Of a stretch of DNA of 64,000 nucleotides, positions 34,756 through 47,175 are shown piece after piece. Position numbers and translations under genes: made by a program. Numbering within the stretch: position 1 is the first letter of the stretch; each line of letters begins with the position of its first letter. Source of the stretch: Symsagittifera roscoffensis (lineage: Eukaryota > Xenacoelomorpha > Acoela > Convolutidae); NCBI RefSeq assembly GCF_963678635.1, contig NC_087070.1:4248539-4312538 (forward strand), written 5' to 3'. The notes under the pieces were generated by a model. The model was not told where the DNA came from and did no database searches. It saw nothing but the letters and a program-made list of their open reading frames with translations.

Positions 34756-36724
34756 ATTAGTTTTTGCTGCAGATTTTTTTTGTTTTTCAAATATTTCAGC
34801 CTTTAAATTGGAACAAAAGCAGTTTTCTATCTGTTTTTCAAAATGAGGGTTTCGAGATTTTCAGCTTTTTAAAATTTTTTGAATTTTGCGTCCAGGAATC
34901 GAAACATTTTAACAACAAAGATTTACTAAAAAATTTGAGATTAAAATGAAATATGTGAAACGTTTCGAATAAAAAGGAAATCACTGTTAGCAATTTGTTT
35001 TCTACTTTATTCGACAATCCGATCAAAAAGTCAGTTTTTGGTTACTTTATTTTTATGAAACTGTAGTTTTTAATTGGAGTAGAACTATTTTCATAAAATG
35101 TCAATATGTCTGATTTTTTATCCTCAAAAAAGACGTCTTCATGCCCTATTTGAAGATATTTTTTTCGATACTATCACCCATGTAGGAAAAGCTGATTCAG
35201 TTTTTGGGAAAAGTACAAATTTTTCTCTTTTTCTTCCTAGAAAAGAAATTGTCTTCATGGGGTAGTTTCTCAGAAGATTTGTTTGAAGTTATACATATTG
35301 AAAAAAAATTGATTTGGTTGATACACATAATAAGAATATATGTAATACCTCCACAATCAATAACTGTTTTTGTTCAGGGTAATTTTTACTTCAGTTTTAA
35401 AGCTTTGCAGTTTGGCTAGTTCAAAATTTGTCTGTTTGAACGAAGTTCTTTTTTTTTCTTGTCGATCAAAAAAAACTCATCGTTTGATTAAGGTCTAATA
35501 AAACTGGAAGCCTCTCAAGTATACTTGCAAGTTGAGCATGATTTTTAGTCATTTTTTTTTAAAACGTTGTATACTTAATTGAAACTGGGTGATACTTTTG
35601 ATTTTAATTTAGGGAGTTAATTCTTATAATATTTTTTTTTGCTGGAAAAAAATCGAAGTTAAAGACACAGTCAAAATTAAAATTCGGTAAAATTCTGTCT
35701 ATAAAAACAGTGTCGAGGTTATGCCGAGACTTGATGAGACTTGAAGATTGTTTTATTGCATTTTATCGAGACTTCTGACGCGGCATTAGATAACGCGGCA
35801 GAAATTATCAACCGTGTAGATAGCGCAAAAACAAGGCAATCAGCTACCAAGCAATTCACGGAAAACTCAAACAATCACCAGTGACTGCGTGAAGTTATTT
35901 TCTTTCAGAATCAAACATTGATAGTTCGGTTTTTTGGCGTTTAACAAAAATTTGAGTCTAACTGTTGAAACAATGGTATTGTGGCAACATCTTTGTCTCA
36001 TGGAACTAGAAATCGGGTTACAATCAGTAGCAATACAAAAAAAACTATGAAATTTTTGAGATTTTGGAGCCCTCAGAACCATGCAAAAAATAACCAAAGA
36101 TAAAAGCATGCGCTAATTTATTGACAAGGCGCCAACTTTTTTGTTTATTCAAATATGGTTATCGTTTTAATATTTCTCAACAATCTATTCTGAAATAAAT
36201 TGCAGAGCGAAATTGTTTTCTTGCTAACCAAGGCCATTTTTTCATTCTTGAGTTTTCAATTGGTATGACGATTGAAGCTGAATAAGGTCATGCTGTGATA
36301 GACCTAAAACTAGAGGCTAATTGAGTGCTCAACTTTAAATATGAACGTTTTTAGTGCTGGTTCTTGATTGTTTTAAAAAATTGTTTTGTTTTTCAGACTA
36401 TACACTTTCCCGTTTAAAACCTACAAAGGGTTGAAACATTATTTAATACTTTTTATTTTTTGAATTCATTTAAAATTATTTAAAATAAGAATTCATTTAA
36501 AATTATTCCTAACAATGGGCCCATTTTCAAAAAAGCCTGAATGGAACCGTCGCTTTGGTTTCCAGTGATTTACATACTTAAGATTTCTTTTTTAGGTAAT
36601 TATTAGCTTCACAGTCATGCAGGCTTTAAAGTTAATTAACTGAAAACCAAAACTTTTGAAACGGGAGTATTTTTCTGAGTTGTGGAGTAGACATTTTTCC
36701 AATTTTCCAAAAAAGGGTAAAAAA
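34756..36724. other. Non-coding, no gene seen
   Basis: AT-rich spacer with small frames on both strands. A local oddity is the exact 22-base direct repeat GAATTCATTTAAAATTATT at about 36461 and 36487. No coding or RNA feature recognised. Confidence 0.5.
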
Positions 36725-37190
36725 ATTGTGCTCGGTGGGTTTTTTCTTCAAACGAAATCTGAAGTTAAATTTTTGTACCATCTGAAAATTTTTGGACAAA
36801 CTGAGAAGAAAAACTTAAATACTTCACTTGAGATCATAGTTTATGGGGGCTTAAAAAATGTCAATTTTACTAACCTGCGATAATTAACAATATATTTTGT
36901 ACTCCAAACGCCTAAGCGGCGATTTAATACGGCTCCAACATCAAAGTAAATTGACTTGAGGCAAGATTTTGGTTTTAGTATTGCATTATGAGACGCAAAA
37001 CACATCACTTTATTTTTTACCTAGCTTGCGTGGCAACGATTTTTGTAAAAAAAATTCAAACTTTTTCAGTTTTTTCTTATGATGCTTGGTTAATTTTTTA
37101 ATATTTCGAGAACATTTCATCGCCCACTATTTTAGAGATCTTACTGGGCAGTCAGAGCATTTAAGTTGGAACTAAATTTGAAAGGTAGCG
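36725..37190 (+). repeat. TTAACGCGT-family repeat, copy with head
   Basis: Head GTGCTCGGTGGGTTTTTTCT and TCAAACGAAATCTGAAG; middle TTATGGGGGCTTAAAAAATG, CGATAATTAACAATATATTT, GCCTAAGCGGCGATTTAATA and GACTTGAGGCAAG; end CTGGGCAGTCAGAGCATTTA. The core ACGCGT itself has mutated. Confidence 0.55.
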
Positions 37191-39644
37191 TTTCTTGCTG
37201 AAAACGTACCGTTGATGTGTTCGTTGATGGGTTCCCAGAAACACCTGTTGCAATTGATTACCCTCATAGCTTCTTTTCTGACGTTTTGCTATGTTGTTCA
37301 GATCCAGTAAAATAAATAAATTTTATGTAATCGCGAATTGGTTCAATAGATGTTTTGCAGACTTTAAAATTGATATCACATCAAATTGGGCGTGAAAATT
37401 TTTCAATTCGAAAGTTTAATTAATCTAGAAAATAAAAGAAAACTTGTCATTGCAAAATCTCTACATAATATTATTTTTGTTCTGAATATTTCGCCCTGAT
37501 ATAAGAACAATTTGGTTTGGCTTGTGCGGCGAAATTCAAAATTTTTCAGTGACTTCATCATCAAACTTGAAGCAAAAATTTATGTTTTCTGTGATCGAAG
37601 CTTAACTTTTCAAGGTTTTTTCAAAGCTTAAATGAATCAAAACTTCATTTTCGAAATGATAAGAAAAAAGCGGTAACTAAAATTGTTTTTATACAAGTTG
37701 TGCTTATGCTACGATGCAACATTTTTCCAGCTTGAGTTGCAAATACAAGTGCTCTTCGGTGGCGTTTTTGGTACATATTAGTCAATCATAGTGACTTTAT
37801 AGGCATCTGGTGTTGTTTTACTGGTGGCTAGTGTTAGTTGTTGTTTGACAAAAAGAGTATTATGAAAAACTATCTGATCAAATTTTTTTGAGACCCTTTA
37901 GAATTTGTTTGCGAAACTTCAGTTTTTCTCACACAAAAATTTATCCGTTTTTGGAAAAAACCCGCTACTCATTCAGTTCCTGCATATTACGCTAGACTCT
38001 TTCTAACTTACTCCACGTTTTGCTATCTTCGAAAGTTTCAGTGGGGGAGTTTTTGACCATTTTTTGTAACTCTTTTCACCTTCTGAGAAATTATTTTGCC
38101 AAATCTGAGATTAAGTTACCTGTCGAAAGCATGACTTATGAGGATCTCATGCCTTGTGCGTGCTTTATTGAAACTACTTCTCATTTTTTGAAAAGTTTTT
38201 ATGGCCACACAAAAGCAGTTTTTTAAAACTTTAGTTTTTTGTGAAACTTTTTGACTCCTCTCAAAAGCTACCCACCCAAGTCCGTGGAAAAAAATAGGTT
38301 CAGGTTTTTTCTGTACAAATTGCAACCCTCTAATTTCAAAAAAAACTTACGGCCGTTTAAAAATGACTATTTAAAAAACAATTTTGTAAATTTTTATTTT
38401 CTCAAAAAATAAATCAGAGATTGCACTTACAATCAACTGGTCAGCTATTGGTAATCTTCCCTGCATTATTGGCTACACCTTAAAACTTGTAGAACTATTG
38501 TTTTGGCTTCAAAAGAACATCATTTTTTGACGTTTTGATCTTTTTCAATTATTTTCTTTTACCAAAAACTACCCTGCCAAAACCGACTTTAAAAATTCAA
38601 TCTAAATTCAGTCTTCTCTGGAGAAACATTTCTTTCTTCTCTGGAGAAACATTGCTTCATTTTTTTAAGAAAAAAAACAGCCTTGTGAAATGGTAGTTTT
38701 TTGACATATGCGACCATTTTTTTGAACGTTTTAACTGTTCTCGAAATTTACCCTGCCAATGTGGGATTCATGACTTAGCCGAACGAGTAATTTGTGATAA
38801 CTTTCTTGCATAAGAGGTTACGCAATAACTTTTCTAGAAAAAATTTATGGCCCTAAAAATGCCATTTGTAATAATTTGACCGAGAACTAGGGTTTTTCTG
38901 TGATTAAAGGCATCCTCTTTAACTTTGGTAGAAATACCGCTTTGGAATTAGAAATTTTAATGGTTTCTTGAAAGATTTTTCTCTTCTCTTTTCAAATGGA
39001 TATACTGGCTTGGGCATTAGCTACAGCCACGTTTCAACAATTTTGGCATGAAATTTATTCTTTTGTCGTTCTTAGTTTTTATTCAGCAAAGTACGCAAAA
39101 TAACTTGTACGAGAGTAGATAAATTATATTACACCGAAAGATGATTAGGCAGGACCCTGTTTTAAAATAAGTTATGATGGTACTACGTTGCTCACATCTA
39201 AAATGCATAGTTTTTCAAATTCTCGCTGCTCATATAAGTTAACAGCACTTTAACTTTAACTTACCCGTTTATGTATGTCTCAAGTCTTCACTCATCATAT
39301 TACGATGATCTCAGCCCCACTGCCATACTTGCAGTTTTCGTACCATCATGACGGATCGTATGAGCTCCTAAGTTACAGTTTTGTTAGAAATTCAAATTTT
39401 TTCAGTTTTTTCTTATGATGCTTGGTAAATTTTCACTAACAGTTTTCACCAACCGTTTCCTTAGCCGCCGTTTTTTACCTGGAGCGTTATGAGCTCTTGT
39501 TACAAATTATTCATAACAATAGCATCATTTTTCGACGCACTCTTTTTGTTACTTATAACTCCTTACCATCGTATTGTTACAAAATTTTAGAATCAAAAAG
39601 GTATCTACAGCTTCATCTGGGCCATTACTTTACTTCCAAAAAAC
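37191..39644. other. Non-coding, no gene seen; repeat fragments
   Basis: No gene. A family end fragment (TTTCGCCCTGATATAAGAAC) lies at about 37492. A 30-base identity TCAGTTTTTTCTTATGATGC..TTGGT links 37063 with 39404. The motif ACTACCCTGCCAA and close variants recur at about 38270, 38567 and 38745, hinting at a degenerate tandem arrangement. No recognisable product. Confidence 0.45.
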
Positions 39645-40012
39645 CATAGCATGATGCGAGGATGTGAGACTCCTAGTATGCTGGTCGTAGATTGCAACCC
39701 GGACTACTGAAAATAATATTAAATTTTAAGTGCACTTTTGACAGGATTGCCTCGGCAATTTATTTGCTAATCTAGCTGCTTCTTTAGTAGCTAGTGTTAT
39801 TCAGTTTGCAAGTGGTCGTGGTGCAGATTCTAGGAAGTTAAAATCCTAATTAACTTGGATTCCGGTACTTATCGTTAGTTTTTTTCATTTAAGGTTTATT
39901 TTCTATACGTATTCTTTTTCCTTATTGCGCTGGCTTTTGTCTTTTAAAGCTCCTTTGAGCGTTTTCTCGCTTGGTTTGCGAAGTGCAGTTTTGCTTATGT
40001 GTTAACTATTTA
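39645..40012 (+). repeat. Degenerate SINE-like repeat(s)
   Basis: A tRNA-like stretch at about 39655-39712 (TGAGACTCCTAGTATGCTGG; TAGATTGCAACCCGG) is followed by a second at about 39805-39868 (GTGGTCGTGGTGCAGATTCT; ATTCCGGTAC). The end, CGTTTTCTCGCTTGGTTTGC then GAAGTGCAGTTTTGCTTATG, matches the SINE tail motif at 1.5 and 5.7 kb. Too diverged for firm boundaries. Confidence 0.4.
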
Positions 40013-40804
40013 TTCCAGTTGAACCATCGATTGACGGTTAATTCCCAAAAACGTATCAATAATCAAATTGGTGCAAAAACTATTATCTATGCGTTCTGTT
40101 TTTATTATTTTATAATTAACAAAGTTTTTTTTTCATAAAAATTGTTAAGAACGAACAGCATGTTTTAGTGTTAAATCTTCAATATCAGACGTCCTCATTC
40201 AAAATTTTAAAGTTTTATTAACAAATTACCACCCCAAACGCGAATTCGGGAAAACGTAGAGATATATTTGTACTGGAAAGCTGTGTAACCTTTTGGAGAA
40301 TTGGTAAAATCGATGTTAATTTCAAAAAAAAACTAATATATAAATACAGATTTATTTGTTACACGTTTTGAGCATTCAAAACATACCAGATTCAAACTAT
40401 TTTTTTAAATTGAAGTTTCTTATACTTATATTTTACAGCTTTACACTTTCCATTGATTATAAATTGATTCTTTTCGGAGGAAATGCTCTTGTTCTCAGAG
40501 TTAAAGTAGATCCAAAAATTGTTTTTGCAAGGCTATGTTTTTAGCATAGAAATTTCACTTGATGATCAAAGGCAAAATAGGTCACAATGTGGTAGACTAC
40601 AAATAGGAAATCCATGAAATCTTCCCAGACCAGGGGTTATAACTTTTTTCAAAGAATTTTGTAGTGATTCCATTTCTGTAGTGATAGTTTCAACTTTAAA
40701 CGATCCTAGAATTTGCTCGAAACCATTTTCGTTTTTAATGAATTATTTTTGCTAGTATTTGTCTTAACTGGGGAATGCAATATTTTGAAATTTTTTATCC
40801 GTAC
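40013..40804. other. Non-coding, no gene seen
   Basis: AT-rich spacer; only short chance frames. Confidence 0.5.
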
Positions 40805-41275
40805 TTTCAGGAAAGGGATGGATTATTTGAGCTCGGTGTAATTTTTCTTCAGACGAATTCCGACTTTCAAAATAACATTTTTGTGCAAAACTTTACAGCA
40901 TAAAAAAAAATTATTAAGGTCTTGAGATCAAATAAAGAAAAAAGCAGTAACCTTGAGCAATTCAAGCCCGAGTTTCTCGCTATTAACGCGTAATGGGCGA
41001 TTTAATCCGGACCAGAAAATCCAGAACTGACTTGAAGCGAGCTTTTACGAATTTTTAATACGTTGGTAGACGCTAAATACATCAGTTTATACTTTACATA
41101 GCGTATGGGGTGAAGAGTTTTGGAAAAAAAAACAATATTTTTTTGAAGTCTTTGGATTTTTAATTTTTAAAAATTTACTAATCAGTCGATTTTATTAATA
41201 CATTGTTTTCCGTAGATCTTATTGGGCAGCTGTAACCTTTAGGGCCTTACCTTTATACGAGTAAACTTGTGTTCT
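40805..41275 (+). repeat. TTAACGCGT-family repeat, good copy
   Basis: Head GAGCTCGGTGTAATTTTTCT and TCAGACGAATTCCGAC; middle GCTATTAACGCGTAATGGGC, GATTTAATCCGGACCAGAAA, TGACTTGAAGCGAG and ACATAGCGTATGGGGTGAAG; end GGCAGCTGTAACCTTTAGGG then CCTTACCTTTATACGAG. Same landmarks and order as 29545-29999. Confidence 0.65.
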
Positions 41276-42351
41276 TAAAGCGTTTTAAACACATTCAAAA
41301 GTATGCAGAATGAGTTTTTCTACGATTCTCAATCAAAAAAAAAATTCAAAAACGTTCTCTTAGATGAAAATTTCGATCAAAATTACGAAAATTATATTAT
41401 TGTTTTTCTGGTTCGTATTCTCAAGTTCAATTGTTTTGTTTCACTTTGGTATATATTTAGATGTCAGTAGTTCAACCTTTTTGCGAGTCAAAGGGACTTT
41501 TTAATGCAGTTCTTTAAATCTTTAAAGGTTGACGTGCATAATTAAAGGTTTGATTTTTGCAGCGATGTAACGTTTTTTGACAGCCCGAAGCCTTGAGTTA
41601 CAACTTTTCTGATTTCTCGGATTACGAAAGTTTTTTTATTAATTTGATTTTCAAGTTGGGTAAGAGCACGGACTATGAGCGCCTCGAATCATTGACCTTC
41701 GGCATGAAAGGCGGTACTTGTTCACTTCTCGGCCGCTTCATATTCGTAGCATTGTACATTGATAGAATTAGTGGGAACATTCTTACAATTGATAACGACT
41801 CATTCTTCGTTTTTGTTAAATTTGATGCGACGACACAGAGTTGATGATAAGTACTTATCTCTTTTATTTAAACTGCTGCGTGAAGATTGCTTTCGGGTTT
41901 AGAGTAGGTTTTGATGTGTCATTAAACTTCTCAAACATTTCTCAATATTATGCCTATCGCTGTTTCTGTTTGGCTTTCGATTGCCAATCATAAAACCTAA
42001 CAGTTGACTTTTGACCCCGTAATTAACTTCAAATATCCACAATTAAGTCTATGCTGTTCAGCCTTTTACTGTACAATACTCTGCATAAAAGTGTTTCATA
42101 CAGACTTAATTCCACTAAAATCCATTAAATATAATTGAGGCCTGCTGCAATGCTAGCTTCCGAAAAGGTCGAATATTTTTGACGGTACTTTGCTCCATCT
42201 TAGGCGATTGCTATGGTTTCGCTTTTTGTTTGCTTGCAAAGCGTTCGGTGAGATTATGAGGTGTTTCATCATCTGCCATTGCAAATTTTCTGCGAGTACT
42301 CTGTATCTTTTTCTGCTGATGAAGGTCGCTCTGGAAAACTGCAGGAGTTGA
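41276..42351. other. Non-coding, no gene seen
   Basis: AT-rich DNA. An 83-codon frame at 41593-41844 opens with TTG and has no recognisable domain or flanking splice sites. Confidence 0.45.
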
Positions 42352-42376
42352 GGGGGGGGGGGGGGGGGGTGGGGGG
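42352..42376 (+). repeat. Poly-G run (18 + 6)
   Basis: Eighteen G, one T, six G. Preceded by GCAGGAGTTGA, which resembles the CAGGAG start of the MITE-like copies. Longest G run in the window and a candidate G-quadruplex sequence. A second run of 14 G lies at 42618-42631. Confidence 0.9.
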
Positions 42377-42785
42377 TTGTGGATGCATTGTGCATTTGAT
42401 TGAGAGCAGACTGGTGAAAAAGCCATTTTGTTACCCTTGGCGATTACCCACAAAAATAAAATATGCACAAAAACCAAAGAGGATGTGATGAGGCTTTCGA
42501 CACGCCAAGTGGTTTTTGAAAAAATGTCAGTCAAAATAGCTAAGAATGTTTGTGTTAAGTTGTGGTGGACCCGAATCAAGTTAAGACCCCTCCCCGCTCC
42601 CCTCTAACTCTATCTTTGGGGGGGGGGGGGGATGGTGGGTAGATAAGAAGATGTTCATTTGATGTGTTGTGTGGTCTTTTTGCTACTGACTAAGCGATGT
42701 CTTCAGCTGTCCAAAGGAGGCAGATAGGCGGTCGAGGAGGGGTGAATTATTTCCCTCAAAATGTAGGATGGGGCGAGCGTGATAT

Positions 42786-42832
42786 ATACACAGAGGCGAA
42801 GCGGAGTTTTGCAACGTTTGCGATACAATTGA
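42786..42832 (-). repeat. SINE tail fragment, inverted
   Basis: On the minus strand: TGTATCGCAAACGTTGCAAA then ACTCCGCTTCGCCTCTGTGT. This corresponds closely to the tail at 770-838 and to the ends of the SINE-like copies. Confidence 0.5.
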
Positions 42833-42957
42833 AACATTGCATTACAAAACGCCGAAAAAAGAAGTATATGTTTTTTAAAATTAGGAAACAAAAATTGAAA
42901 AAAGTACAAAAAATTCATAGCTTTGTCTCGGACGATATTAGTAAACAGTCTTAACAA

Positions 42958-43299
42958 GCATTAAGAATCAAGGACCGAGTAGCAATTAAGGGGAAAAAAC
43001 TTGGCTCCACCCTCGTTAAGCCGAAAACGAAACTCTAGACATAAGATTATCCAAGCTATAAAAATGCTTAAAGTAAAACTTTTACGACCTCCGGAAACAG
43101 GCAAAAGCATTATAAACAATTCTTCCTTGAAAATGCGCAACATAAGCTGACTAATCCGATGAAACAAACGACGAACCCGTGTAACCAAAAAAAAATTATG
43201 AAATTATTGAAAATCAGAGTTGATAAATTTACCAAGATGCCATGTAGGTAGGAGGGGGACGCGAGATGTTCTGAGATTCGGCTTTGATTTCAGTTCCAG
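42958..43299. other. Non-coding, no gene seen
   Basis: No recognisable gene. A minus-strand frame of 75 codons (42961-43188) is probably chance. Confidence 0.45.
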
Positions 43300-43941
43300 T
43301 TCCAAAGTCTCCCATATATGAGGATTGTGCTATCAGCTGTCATTCAGCTGTCGTTTAAGCTGTCTTTCTCTGTCTCTGTCGCGTGTCTTCAATTCTCTTC
43401 AGTCTACGAAACGCTTCTAAATTCAGTCTACAATAATCTCGAATCTGCGTTTGTTTCTCTTGTAAATTTCTAGCCAGTCACAGAACAGAACAGCGAAAAT
43501 AAAACACAACTGCTCCCTATCTTAAAACATGAGCGAGTCAGAGAGAGAACAGAAATGAAGTAAAAGAAAAGAATTACTACAACAACTGAACAGCTAACAG
43601 AAGAGAAAAGAAAGAAACAAATCAATCGATCAAAATATCTTTCATACAAAATATTATAATATTTTATATTAATATAAAAAATACAATTTTAAATTGTTCC
43701 CTCTTCATACAAAAAATAACAAAGCCCGGAAGAAAAATTTGAAATGAAATAAAATTGACGACAGTCAACAAGAAAATTTCGGACGCCAAGAAAACAACCG
43801 AATCTTTATTATTCCCGCTTCTCAGACCATTTTAACTGTTTTTGTTCCCACTTTTCATATTTATTACAGTCGCGGCAGAAAAAAGTGTTGTCCTGGAGTT
43901 AATTTTTGAGAAATTCTACTGTCTTAGAAGAGTATTAACAG
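43300..43941 (+). promoter_or_regulatory. Candidate promoter / non-coding first exon
   Basis: CATATATGAGG at about 43312 is TATA-like. Two E boxes (CAGCTG at 43334 and 43345) follow, then CT-rich and later GA-rich sequence. It ends in AACAG|GTAAGT, a near-consensus splice donor (GTAAGT at 43942). No long frame crosses it. It could be the untranslated first exon of the plus-strand gene whose coding exon begins near 55480. This rests only on signal quality and strand; transcript data are needed. Confidence 0.25.
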
Positions 43942-44826
43942 GTAAGTTGGTTGTTTTTTTTTTCTTCATTTGAAACCAGTGCTAGAGAATTTTTTTTCTG
44001 CACCTAAACCACCCTTTAAGTAGCTTTTTAGCCAAGTATAACAATGATTTTTATCCATTTTTAGTTAATTTTTTTGAGCATTTGTTAGCCACTATTTCCC
44101 CAGTCCGGTTTATCACCTCAAAAAAAGGAAGAAAAGATCGTTTGTGAAATTTTGAATTCCTTTTTTTTATTGAATCAGAGGCTGAATATTAACCAAAAGA
44201 CAAAGTTTTCGGTACAAGAATTTTATGACATGTTCTGGAACAAGTATGATAGCTAGCCTGAAAAAAGCAAATACGCAAGATAGGTCCCGCTTTTTTGTGA
44301 AAACTTCAAAAACACAAGAAAACAAATGCGAACCACGTTTTCGAAGATTTTGAAGCCTAAAAAATTTTTCTTCAGGGACCCATTCTAAGGGACCCAACTA
44401 TCATACTTGTATCCGTGTTCTAATAAGAGATAAATTTCTCGATTTTTTTTGTTAAATAATTTGGACCAACTTAACATCGTAATTTCGGCCTGTGTTTTGC
44501 TCAAATTGCAATTGATACATTTGTGGTTCAATTCACATAGTTTTAGCAACATTTTTTCTAAAGGACTAAAATTTTGTCGGAATCCAATTATACCATTAAT
44601 TGGGTTGATTACATAAGAATTGAACATGTTTATGACGCCAACTTCTTAACCGTTGGTACAAGACAAGAATGAAAGATATGGGTCCCAACTTTTCTTATTT
44701 AACCCATCATTATTTAGGACGTTGACCGAACTATCGTGCTAAGCGAAGCTCTGCGTTCTCAAACTACAAGATTTTGTAAACTTAACAGCAGACTTCATTA
44801 GACATTTAGGATCAAGTTAACAACCT

Positions 44827-44841
44827 CCCCCCCCCCCCCCC
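44827..44841. repeat. Poly-C run (15)
   Basis: Fifteen C residues followed by TAAACGGATTTTTTTTG. The flank resembles the poly-G end of the MITE-like family read in reverse, but the match is too short to call. Confidence 0.85.
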
Positions 44842-46839
44842 TAAACGGATTTTTTTTGAAGGGGAGGGGTATTCATCTATAAATTTATGGTATTCATCGA
44901 TAATTTTTTTTGGAAAAGTTAGAAAATGAACTTTGGCTAAATTTTGAGTTTGAAATTTTGTTTGTAATTGTAAACTTGGACACTTAGACTGGCTGGAATC
45001 TTGTTGTAATTGCAATCCGCAATTCATGCTGTGAATCAAGTAATAAAACATGGTCTAATTCAGCTCAATCGGCATAATAATGTTATTGCTCCGACCTAGC
45101 ACGTCAATTCTACATTGATTCACGCCAATTATAACTTACAAATTATGACAAATTATGTCCATGTGGGCCCCATTTGATAGAGACAACGAGACCATAATAA
45201 TGGTATATTATAATCAGAACAGCGATCTGTTTTTCGACAAATTGCAAAAACGCCAACCAAGCTCAGAATAACAAATGCACACAAGATTACAAATACAAAC
45301 TATTTACAACAAATAACACAAAATAGATAACAATTCTATTAATTATTTTGAGCGATATCCATCAAAAATAGTTATCCAATTTCAAACCAGTCCTTTTCAA
45401 TAGTGAAAAACGCGATTTTTTTTAATACGCCTTGTAAAAAATTGCGATTTGATTTCAAAATATTAGTTCTACATAGACAGGCACAAATTAGTGATGTTAA
45501 ATTCTTTCGCGGCAAAAAATTATAGTTTATCGATTAAAATATTAGTTATTTTTCGTCTTTTTTGTCGTGAAAGGTTGCTTTCAGTTATATTGCCAATTAT
45601 TAGAAGGTTCTTGATGACGTGTGCTCGTGAATTGTATACTCAGTGTTCACTTTTTGATCTATTTCTCTCCTCTCACTTCATTTTTCGATTACCCTAGAGA
45701 CAAATTATTTCAGGGAGATAGTTTAGCCTCAAGTTGTTTTTTTTCTATTTCACTGCTTTTCGTTTCAGGGTATTGTGGTACGAAAACGCAACTGAAGGCG
45801 GTACAAAACAGAAACAATCAATTTATTTACCTGTTGAGTTTGACTTGAGTCATTATCATTATCTGATTTTGCGACGACGCTCAGGAAAAATTGTTCTATT
45901 CTATTTCCTGACTTTTGATTATCAATCTAATTGTTATTACAGTTTTGAATGCCATCAATGCAACATTCTGTATCCAACATTACTGCAGTTTGTTACCTTA
46001 CGTACAATACAATTAATTAAAACACCTTGGGCGTATTGAAATTGCGTCATTCAAGCTTGATTGAAAAGTCTGATTGAGCGTTTTCAAATAATTTGCTGAT
46101 CGGCAAGTTGGTTAATTAAGCTATCTAAATTAACTCCATCAAATCATTTGCCATTATTACCATCTCTATTCGTTTCTTTTTTTTTTTGCTGTTTGTTAAT
46201 TAACTGACAATTTTCATTAAATCTGTACAAAAAATTTCTCTCGTGGGGAAGTGTGTTCTACCCGGAATCACGGAAACAACTGGAGGAAAAATAAAAACTA
46301 TAACAGTGAGCATTCATCTATACATATGTTTTCTTTTCCATTTTGAATTGTTTAAGATCAATTATTGATCAGTTTGTAATCAATGTCCGAGGCGAAACAG
46401 GTGTCGCCTTATTAGCGCAGCTTCCCTTTGGTTTTTGGTTCCATTGGTAGGAATGGGCTGATATGCCAAGTCCAAAATCGCCCTCAAGTTAGGTTTCCAG
46501 TTAAAGTTTTCATTAAAATCCTAGCTGAGCTTTTTTGTAAATTACAGTCAGCCAGTATAGTTTTTGGTTAGAAATCTCTTAACAGATTTCTCAAATGAAA
46601 GTGAACACATTTAATTGAAACCGTCGCAAACATTTTCCCCCGCAAGTTTTCACGTCATAATTCACATCTGGTTATAAGCTGTTATAAGAGGGCAAAATTT
46701 TTCCGATTTTCAAAAAAATATATTGAAAAAATACTTGTCTTCTCTGGTTTTTGTTGCAATGATCAAACTAACAATTTTTGGTGAAACTAAATTTTAAAAC
46801 GAAAATTTGTCAAATGTGATGGTTTTTAGTGAAGTTATG

Positions 46840-47175
46840 AGCGAAGTTTTAGAGTAGACATTCCAAAAGTCTGGTCTGATTAACGAGATCATTTTTTGTT
46901 ATGTTTTTCTGTGCACAACGCGTAACCAGTGACTTATTTGTCCCCAAAGTTATTGAAATTAAAATGATCATTGTGAGTTGGATTAAATGGTGATTCATGA
47001 ATTAACAATCATATCACTTTTTATTCAAAATAACACGTGGAGTGATATTATTAATTTTTCCAATTATTCTGGAACTTTTCGCCAGTTCCCAATATAGTAA
47101 TACTTGAGACATATCTTGATCCAAAGGTCATATGGAACTTTGAAGGTTTTGCTCTGATACGAACAACTAAGTTTG
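46840..47175 (+). repeat. TTAACGCGT-family repeat, degenerate copy
   Basis: GTGCACAACGCGTAACCAGT is followed about 200 bases later by a GTCATATGGAACTTTGAAGG and TTTGCTCTGATACGAAC end. Middle landmarks are weak. Confidence 0.4.

Noticed and set aside
41593-41844. 83-codon frame with a slightly protein-like composition
   Set aside because: Starts with TTG, no recognisable domain, no splice sites at the edges. Not enough to call an exon.
42153-42579. Proline-rich minus-strand frames
   Set aside because: The proline runs are simply the 18-G tract read on the opposite strand.
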